The translations under genes were made by a program, and so were the position numbers. The notes below the pieces were generated by a model. It saw only the letters and a list, made by a program, of their open reading frames with translations, did not search any database and was not told where the DNA came from. A stretch of DNA of 64,000 bases from Halomonas daqiaonensis (lineage in GTDB: Bacteria > Pseudomonadota > Gammaproteobacteria > Pseudomonadales > Halomonadaceae), in contig NZ_FOBC01000004.1 of assembly GCF_900109725.1 (NCBI RefSeq), positions 171,764 through 235,763 on the forward strand, read 5' to 3'. Below are positions 58,429 to 64,000 of the stretch, one piece after another (position 1 is the stretch's first letter; every line of letters begins with the position of its first letter).

Positions 58429-59861
58429 GCGTACAGATTTTCACTCCTCGCGAGTTTCACCGCCAGGCCCACGATGCCTTGGGAGATCCGCAGATCCGCG
58501 CCAACTTCCGCAAGGCAATGGACGGACTGATGACCAAGCGTCGCGAGGTCTTCGGTGACTGGGATCTGGAGACCCTGCGCGAGTTGGGAGCCAATATCCG
58601 CCTGAGGGCACTGTCGAAGCTGCCCGACCTGCTCGAGCAGTTGGAGGCCAGCTGCCAGGCCAATGGCATCAAGGTGCACTGGGCCGAGGACGGCGAAGAG
58701 GCCTGTCGGATCATCCGCGAGATCTGCGAGTCCCACGATGCAGGTTCGGTGATCAAGGGCAAGTCGATGGTCTCCGAGGAGATGCACCTCAACGCCCACC
58801 TGGAGGAGGCGGGCATCGAGGCGCTGGAGTCCGACCTCGGTGAGTACCTGGTGCAGCTCAATGAGCAGACACCTTCACATATCATCATGCCGGCGATTCA
58901 TCTCAATACCGATGAGATCTCCGAGATTCTGCACGTCAAGACCGGCACCGAGCGAACCCGCGACGTCGACTACATGACCGCGGCAGCTCGCTCCCAGTTG
59001 CGTCAGCGCTTCATGAACGCCGATGTGGGCGTTTCGGGGGTCAACTTCGCGGTGGCCGAGACCGGGACCCTGTGCCTGGTGGAGAACGAGGGCAATGGTC
59101 GCATGACTACCTCTGTTCCTCCGGTTCACATCGCCGTGACGGGTATCGAGAAGGTCGTCGAGCACCTGCGTGACGTGCCGCCCCTCTATGCCCTGCTGAC
59201 CCGCTCGGCGACCGGCCAGCACGTCACCACCTACTTCAACATGATCAGCTCGCCGCGCAAGCAGGGTGAGCATGATGGGCCAAGGGAGGTGCACCTGGTG
59301 TTGGTCGACAACGGGCGGTCGAGCATCTACCAGGACGACGAGTTGCTCGACACCCTGCGCTGCATCCGCTGTGGGGCTTGCATGAACCACTGCCCTGTTT
59401 ACACCCGGGTGGGCGGCCATACCTACGGCACCACCTACCCCGGCCCCATTGGCAGCATCCTCTCGCCGCACCTGATGGGGCTGGAAGATACCAAGGACCT
59501 GCCCACCGCCTCGAGCCTGTGCGGTGCTTGTGGCGAGGTCTGTCCGGTGAAGATCCCGATTCCTGATCTGCTGGTACGTCTGCGCCGCGAGTCGGTAGGC
59601 GAGGGGCGCGGCAATGTGCCCGGCGCCGGCGTCAAGCGCACCCGCAAGGAAGCCGCGGCCTGGAAGGGCTTTCAGTGGCTGGCCACCCACCCCGGCGCCT
59701 GGCGTGCCGGGATCTCGATGGCCGGGAAGCTGAAGGCGCTGATGCCTGCGAAGCTTGGGCCCTGGACCGACTACCGCAGCGCTCCCAAGCCTGCGGGTAC
59801 CACCCTGCATGCGTTGGTCAAGCGTCACCAGGCGAGCAAGGCCCACGAGGAGGAGCGCTGA
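58425..59861 (+). CDS. lutB: L-lactate utilization Fe-S protein LutB (LldF)
   Basis: 478 aa from the ATG at 58425 with GGAGGA upstream. LUD domain ~60-290 (KGKSMVSEEMHLN, VAETGTLCLVENEGNGR, TSVPPVHIAVTG), then two 4Fe-4S motifs, CIRCGACMNHCP and CGACGEVCP (~305-370), and a C-terminal LutB-specific tail. Electrons likely pass to the quinone pool. Its stop overlaps the lutC start by one base. Confidence 0.95.
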   Translation: MSVQIFTPREFHRQAHDALGDPQIRANFRKAMDGLMTKRREVFGDWDLETLRELGANIRLRALSKLPDLLEQLEASCQANGIKVHWAEDGEEACRIIREICESHDAGSVIKGKSMVSEEMHLNAHLEEAGIEALESDLGEYLVQLNEQTPSHIIMPAIHLNTDEISEILHVKTGTERTRDVDYMTAAARSQLRQRFMNADVGVSGVNFAVAETGTLCLVENEGNGRMTTSVPPVHIAVTGIEKVVEHLRDVPPLYALLTRSATGQHVTTYFNMISSPRKQGEHDGPREVHLVLVDNGRSSIYQDDELLDTLRCIRCGACMNHCPVYTRVGGHTYGTTYPGPIGSILSPHLMGLEDTKDLPTASSLCGACGEVCPVKIPIPDLLVRLRRESVGEGRGNVPGAGVKRTRKEAAAWKGFQWLATHPGAWRAGISMAGKLKALMPAKLGPWTDYRSAPKPAGTTLHALVKRHQASKAHEEER

Positions 59862-60541
59862 TGAGTGCCCGGGATACCATCCTCAAGCGCTTGCGTGAGC
59901 GTACCGACGGACCCCTGAGTGCGCCCGAGAGCGACTTCGCTGTGGTTACCAACCGTGGCTGGAGTGCCGAGGAGCGCCTGTCGCGCTTCGAGCGGCTCAT
60001 CACTTCGGTCCACGGTGAGGTGATCCATGCTCCCCGGGAGGCATGGACCGATACCCTGGCCAAGGCCCTCGCCGACAAGGGCGTGCGACGGCTGGCGCTG
60101 GGCAAGGAGCATCCGGTGGCCGCCGAGGCGCGTGAGGCCTTGGCCGATGTCGGTATCGAGCTGGTCGATGTCGACCGCGATATCGAGCATTGGCAGCGCG
60201 AGCAGTTCGAGAACGTGGACGCCGGCCTGACCTCGACCCAGGGGGGGGTCGCCGAGACCGGTAGCCTGTGGCTGTGGCCGACCCCGGACGAGCCGCGCCT
60301 GATCAGCCTGGTGCCGCCGATCCATATCGCTGTGCTGGATGCCGACGCCCTCGAGGACACTTTCTTCGATGTCGTCGAGTCCCACGGCTGGGCCGACGGC
60401 ATGCCGACCAACGCCCTGCTGATCTCCGGGCCCAGCAAGACCGCCGATATCGAGCAGACCCTGGCCTATGGCGTGCATGGGCCTCGAGAATTGTTGGTGC
60501 TGGTGCGCCATGCCGGTGATGCACCGGGAGATAAGACATGA
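59861..60541 (+). CDS. lutC: L-lactate utilization protein LutC (LldG)
   Basis: 226 aa from the ATG at 59861 with GAGGAGG upstream. LUD domain: FENVDAGLTSTQGGVAETGS, LVPPIHIAVLDADAL, ISGPSKTADIEQTLAYGVHGP. It is the small subunit of the LutABC complex. It overlaps dld by 4 bases (ATGA). Confidence 0.94.
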   Translation: MSARDTILKRLRERTDGPLSAPESDFAVVTNRGWSAEERLSRFERLITSVHGEVIHAPREAWTDTLAKALADKGVRRLALGKEHPVAAEAREALADVGIELVDVDRDIEHWQREQFENVDAGLTSTQGGVAETGSLWLWPTPDEPRLISLVPPIHIAVLDADALEDTFFDVVESHGWADGMPTNALLISGPSKTADIEQTLAYGVHGPRELLVLVRHAGDAPGDKT

Positions 60542-63384
60542 CGTCCATTAGCGCCTGGCGCGAGTTGAAGGCCGCCCTGGCGGCAGCGATCCCTGCCGAG
60601 CGATTGATCGACGACCCGCTCCGCACCCTGGCCTACGGGACCGATGCCAGTTTCTACCGGCTGATTCCGCAACTGGTAGTGCGCCCGGAGAGCGAGGATG
60701 AGCTGCAGCTGATCCTGGCCGAGTGCCGAGCCCGCCAACTGCCAGTGACCTTCCGCGCCGCCGGCACTTCGCTTTCCGGCCAGGCGGTGACTGATTCGGT
60801 GTTGATCCAGTTTGGCCGCGGCTGGCGAGATCATGCGATTCTCGACGAGGGCCAGGCGATTCGCCTGCAGCCCGGCGTCATCGGGGCCAGGGCCAACCAG
60901 CTTCTGGCACCTTACGGGCGCAAGATCGGCCCCGACCCGGCCTCCATCTCCAGCTGCATGGTCGGGGGTATCGCCGCCAACAACGCCTCGGGGATGTGCT
61001 GCGGCACGGCCCAGAACAGCTACCGAACAGTGCGTGATATCCGGGTGATCCTCGCCGACGGCAGCCTGGTGGATACCGCCGATGTCGAGAGCGTTGCTGC
61101 CTTCCGGGCCTCTCACCGAGAGCTGCTGGCAGGCCTCGAGAGCCTCGCCGCTCAGACTCGAGGCAACGAACCCCTGGCCGAGAAGATCCGTCATAAGTAC
61201 CGGCTCAAGAACACCACCGGCTACGCCCTCAACAGCCTGGTGGATTTCACGGATGGCATCGAGGTCCTCAAGCACCTGATGATCGGCTCCGAAGGCACCT
61301 TGGGGTTCATCAGCACCATTACCTACGACACCGTGGTCGACGAGCCCTTGAAAGCCGCGGCCCTGGCCTTCTTCCCCGACATGGGCACTACCTGCCGCGC
61401 GACCATCGCCCTCAAGCAGGCACCTGTCTCCGCCGTGGAACTGATGGACCGGGCCGCGCTGCGCTCGGTGCAGGACAAGCCCGGCATGCCCGGGGTGCTG
61501 AGGACGCTTCCTGAGGGGGCAGCGGCGCTGCTGATCGACGTGCGCGGCAACGACGAGGCTGAGCTCGAGGCGCGCATGCAGGAAGTGCAGGCGACCCTAG
61601 AGGGCATACAGACCCTGGAGCCGGTCACCTTCACCCTTGACGCCGATACCTATGCGCTCTACTGGAAGATCCGCAAGGGGCTGTTTCCAGCAGTGGGTGC
61701 GGTGCGCGAGACCGGTACCACGGTGATCATCGAGGACGTGGCCTTCCCCATCGAGCGTCTCGACGAGGGTGTGCTGGCGCTGACCGACATCTTCCATCGG
61801 CACGGCTACCAGGAGGCGATCCTCTTCGGTCACGCCCTGGAAGGGAATCTGCATTTCGTCTTTCCCCAAGGCTTCGAGAAGCCTGGCGAGGTGGAGCGCT
61901 ACCAGGCGCTGATGGATGAGGTGGCGCACCTGGTCGGCGTGGAGTATGGCGGGTCGCTCAAGGCCGAGCACGGTACCGGACGCAACATGGCCCCCTACGT
62001 TGAGCTGGAGTGGGGGCCCGAGGCCTATGCGCTGATGTGGGAGATCAAGGCACTCTTCGACCCCGGGAACCTGCTCAATCCTGAGGTGATTCTCAGCCGC
62101 AACCCGACGCTGCATCTGGAGAACCTTAAGCCCCTGCCGGCGGCCGATGAAATCGTCGACAAGTGCATCGAATGTGGCTTCTGCGAGGCGGTTTGCCCTT
62201 CGACTGACCTGACGCTCACGCCACGCCAGCGCATCGTGATTCGACGCGAACTGGCGAGGCTCGAAGCGTTGGGAAACCGGGCCGCCGAAGCCGACAAGGT
62301 ACGCATGAAGCAGCTCGAGGAGGCCTATGTCTATCACGGCATCGACACCTGTGCGGCTACTGGGCTTTGCGCCACCCAGTGCCCGGTGGGAATCGATACC
62401 GGTGAAATGGTTCGTCAGCTGCGTCGCGACCGGTCGGCGGACAAGGCCCCTCTGGCCAGGCGTATCGGCCGGCATTTCTCTGGGGCAACGCGCGTTGCAC
62501 GGGGTGGCCTGAACGCGGCGGGAGCGGCGCGAGCCGTGCTGGGTGCCACCCTGATGGAAAAGGTGAGCACCGGTGCACGCCGGCTGAGCGGCGATTGTCT
62601 CCCGCAATGGAGTCCGTCCTTGCCCAGGCCAGCGCCGATTCGCGTGCTGGAGCAAGTACCGTCGGGCGATACGTCGAAAGACAAGGTGGTCTACCTGCCC
62701 TCCTGTGCCACCCGTATCTTCGGGGCGGCCCATGACGACGAGGCCGAAGTCCGCTCGGTGATGGAGATCACCCTGGCGCTGCTCGACAAGGCCGGGTACG
62801 AGGTGGTCCTCCCGGAGATGATTAGCCATCTGTGCTGCGGTATGGCGTTCAAGTCCAAGGGGCAGTACGACGAGGCGGCCCACAAGGGGCGCGAACTCAA
62901 CCGCGAGCTGCTGGTGGCAAGCCAGAACGGCCGTTATCCGGTGCTCTGCGATACCAGCCCCTGCACGCTGCAGATGCGAGAGTACCTCGACGAGCGACTC
63001 GAGATGCTGGAGCCGGTCGCCTTCGCCCATGATCACCTGCTACCCCGGCTCGCCATCACGCCGCTGGATGAGCGGGTCGCCGTGCACGTGACCTGTTCGA
63101 GCACCCGTATGGGCCTGTCCGACAAGTTCATCGGGTTGGCGCGGGCCTGTGCCCGGGATGTGGTGGTGCCGGCGGAAATCACCTGTTGCGGTTTCGCCGG
63201 TGACAAGGGCTTCAATACACCGGAGCTGAATGCCTCCGCGCTGGAGGGGCTGGCCGAGCAGGTGTCGCAGTGTAGTGCTGGCTACTCGAATTCGCGTACC
63301 TGCGAGATCGGCCTGAGCCAGCACGGCGGCATCCCCTACCGCTCGATTCTCTCGCTGCTCGACCGAGCCAGTGGGGTGCCGTGA
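60538..63384 (+). CDS. dld: FAD/Fe-S D-lactate (D-2-hydroxyacid) dehydrogenase
   Basis: 948 aa. FAD-binding PCMH domain ~40-270 (LVVRPESEDELQLIL, TFRAAGTSLSGQAVTDS, GGIAANNASGMCCGT, IGSEGTLGFIST), FAD-oxidase C-domain to ~545 (FGHALEGNLHFVFPQG, AEHGTGRNMAPYV), then CIECGFCEAVCP and CAATGLCATQCPVG Fe-S sites and CCG motifs (HLCCGMAFKSKG, TCCGFAGDKGF). This architecture and its place after lutABC match the quinone-linked D-lactate dehydrogenase of Pseudomonas lldPABC-dld loci. No clear terminator follows before the rRNA operon. Confidence 0.93.
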   Translation: MTSISAWRELKAALAAAIPAERLIDDPLRTLAYGTDASFYRLIPQLVVRPESEDELQLILAECRARQLPVTFRAAGTSLSGQAVTDSVLIQFGRGWRDHAILDEGQAIRLQPGVIGARANQLLAPYGRKIGPDPASISSCMVGGIAANNASGMCCGTAQNSYRTVRDIRVILADGSLVDTADVESVAAFRASHRELLAGLESLAAQTRGNEPLAEKIRHKYRLKNTTGYALNSLVDFTDGIEVLKHLMIGSEGTLGFISTITYDTVVDEPLKAAALAFFPDMGTTCRATIALKQAPVSAVELMDRAALRSVQDKPGMPGVLRTLPEGAAALLIDVRGNDEAELEARMQEVQATLEGIQTLEPVTFTLDADTYALYWKIRKGLFPAVGAVRETGTTVIIEDVAFPIERLDEGVLALTDIFHRHGYQEAILFGHALEGNLHFVFPQGFEKPGEVERYQALMDEVAHLVGVEYGGSLKAEHGTGRNMAPYVELEWGPEAYALMWEIKALFDPGNLLNPEVILSRNPTLHLENLKPLPAADEIVDKCIECGFCEAVCPSTDLTLTPRQRIVIRRELARLEALGNRAAEADKVRMKQLEEAYVYHGIDTCAATGLCATQCPVGIDTGEMVRQLRRDRSADKAPLARRIGRHFSGATRVARGGLNAAGAARAVLGATLMEKVSTGARRLSGDCLPQWSPSLPRPAPIRVLEQVPSGDTSKDKVVYLPSCATRIFGAAHDDEAEVRSVMEITLALLDKAGYEVVLPEMISHLCCGMAFKSKGQYDEAAHKGRELNRELLVASQNGRYPVLCDTSPCTLQMREYLDERLEMLEPVAFAHDHLLPRLAITPLDERVAVHVTCSSTRMGLSDKFIGLARACARDVVVPAEITCCGFAGDKGFNTPELNASALEGLAEQVSQCSAGYSNSRTCEIGLSQHGGIPYRSILSLLDRASGVP

Positions 63385-63534
63385 CATTTTTCTTCCCGAA
63401 GGCCTTGCGCGGTCCCGGGGGAATCCGTAAAGTACGCATCCGCTGCCGGCGACGGGCAACGTTTCCGGCGGTTGTAAGTGGCAGAAGCCGTTGTTTCTAT
63501 TTGGTTTTTTCGAAGCGGCACGCAGAATTACCGC

Positions 63535-63562
63535 TTGACGAAAACATCGACTTCGGTAAAAT
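63535..63562 (+). promoter_or_regulatory. rrn promoter P1
   Basis: TTGACG, 16-base spacer, TAAAAT. Confidence 0.75.
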
Positions 63563-63623
63563 GCACCACTCGATCGGATCATGCGTCGATCACCCCGGAG
63601 CCTTCTTCGGAACGCCCGCAGGG

Positions 63624-63651
63624 TTGACAGCGCCAGCCGATCACGTAGAAT
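63624..63651 (+). promoter_or_regulatory. rrn promoter P2
   Basis: TTGACA, 16-base spacer, TAGAAT, followed by a mixed then GC-rich initially transcribed region as in rRNA promoters. Confidence 0.82.
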
Positions 63652-63737
63652 ACGCCTTCCTCGCAGGGCGCTGACGAGCCACCCGGTGGCACGCCAGCAA
63701 GCGAGACGCTCCTCTTGTTCTTCGAGAGATCAGAGCC

Positions 63738-63748
63738 GCTCTTTAACA
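63738..63748 (+). promoter_or_regulatory. BoxA antitermination site of the rrn leader
   Basis: GCTCTTTAACA matches the gammaproteobacterial rrn BoxA (binding NusB/NusE). Confidence 0.85.
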
Positions 63749-63827
63749 ATCGATCAGGTAATTCATGTGGGCGCTTGTCGGGATGTTGGTGACCAGTCAC
63801 TGAAACATTCAAGGCAAGCGACTCGTC

Positions 63828-63847
63828 AAGGATCTTCGGATCCTTTT
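63828..63847 (+). terminator. TTCG-capped hairpin with T-run in the 16S leader
   Basis: AAGGATC-TTCG-GATCCTT followed by TT: a 7-bp stem with the stable C(UUCG)G loop and U tail, formally like an intrinsic terminator, between BoxA and 16S. It may instead be a processing or folding element. Confidence 0.55.
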
Positions 63848-63901
63848 GAGAACGTTTAGACCTTGAGCCAAGTTTGGTGCGCTTAACGCACCGATGATTT
63901 T

Positions 63902-64000
63902 AAACTGAAGAGTTTGATCATGGCTCAGATTGAACGCTGGCGGCAGGCCTAACACATGCAAGTCGAGCGGTAACAGGCCCTTCGGGGTGCTGACGAGCGG
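63902..64000 (+). rRNA. rrs: 16S ribosomal RNA, 5' end only
   Basis: The first 99 bases of 16S rRNA: AAACTGAAGAGTTTGATC at the 5' end, then GGCTCAGATTGAACGCTGGC, and helix 6 with GGTAACAGGCCCTTCG, a loop like those of Halomonas. The gene continues past the right edge. Confidence 0.97.

Larger units (their letters stand above)
63385..63901 (+). other. rRNA operon promoter/leader region
   Basis: 517 bases without a protein gene. In order: two sigma-70 promoters, a GC-rich discriminator and spacer, BoxA, a TTCG-capped hairpin with a T-run, and a short stem (GGTGCG/CGCACC, 63876-63892) just before 16S. Short open frames here have no ribosome site. Confidence 0.9.

Overview
The window is GC-rich chromosomal DNA from a gammaproteobacterium, most likely Halomonas or another Halomonadaceae. 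The evidence is the gene repertoire and order (tkt/metK divergent, epd-pgk-fba, glnA-ntrBC, lutABC-dld) and the first ~100 bases of a 16S rRNA gene at the right edge, whose 5' sequence fits Halomonas. Coding density is high. I see no insertion sequence, prophage, CRISPR array or tRNA. Most of the window is core metabolism and transport; the interest lies mainly in its regulatory sites and in gene arrangement.

Layout. 1-3.4 kb: a MaoC/phosphate acetyltransferase gene cut by the left edge, a small periplasmic protein, and a coupled dienelactone hydrolase/C45 peptidase pair. 3.6-10.2 kb: a branched-chain amino acid ABC system (livG-livF-livH-livM) preceded by a sodium-dependent transporter, with its binding protein gene convergent to it. 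10.4-13.3 kb: a small hypothetical gene, typA with a GTG start, and a glycosyltransferase-like hypothetical gene. 13.5-19.0 kb: the nitrogen regulation unit glnA - DUF4124 gene - ntrB - ntrC, with a sigma-54 promoter and NtrC boxes before glnA and another NtrC box before ntrB. 19.1-25.7 kb: CoA transferase, dGTPase, an RNase T2 with an altered active site, a NERD protein, a sirtuin, a YciH-type SUI1 protein and a HAD phosphatase. 25.9-29.2 kb: ion transport (DUF6394 protein, K+ channel with two RCK-like domains, Na+/Ca2+ antiporter).

29.3-38.1 kb: central carbon metabolism (epd-pgk-fba class II, then lrgAB, two hsp20 genes, a class I aldolase, and tkt). 38.4-45.1 kb: the SAM cycle (metK, ahcY, metF) with ligB and an AEC transporter interspersed. 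45.1-48.4 kb: a TAXI-type TRAP transporter with a candidate sigma-54 promoter. 48.75-53.1 kb: yheV, prlC, a second NSS transporter and a gamma-carbonic anhydrase. 53.3-63.4 kb: a lactate module, in which a PdhR/LldR-type regulator and a DctB/DctD two-component system form one operon diverging from lutABC-dld. Two PdhR-type operators lie in the divergent region. 63.4-64.0 kb: rrn promoters, BoxA and the start of 16S rRNA.

How the parts fit. The PdhR/LldR-type protein probably represses lutABC-dld and itself through paired palindromes about 198 bp apart. The co-transcribed DctBD pair should activate a sigma-54 promoter; the best candidate in the window is the one before the TAXI-TRAP operon, which has a perfect palindrome upstream of it. 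No lactate permease gene is present here. NtrBC is expected to control glnA and its own operon.
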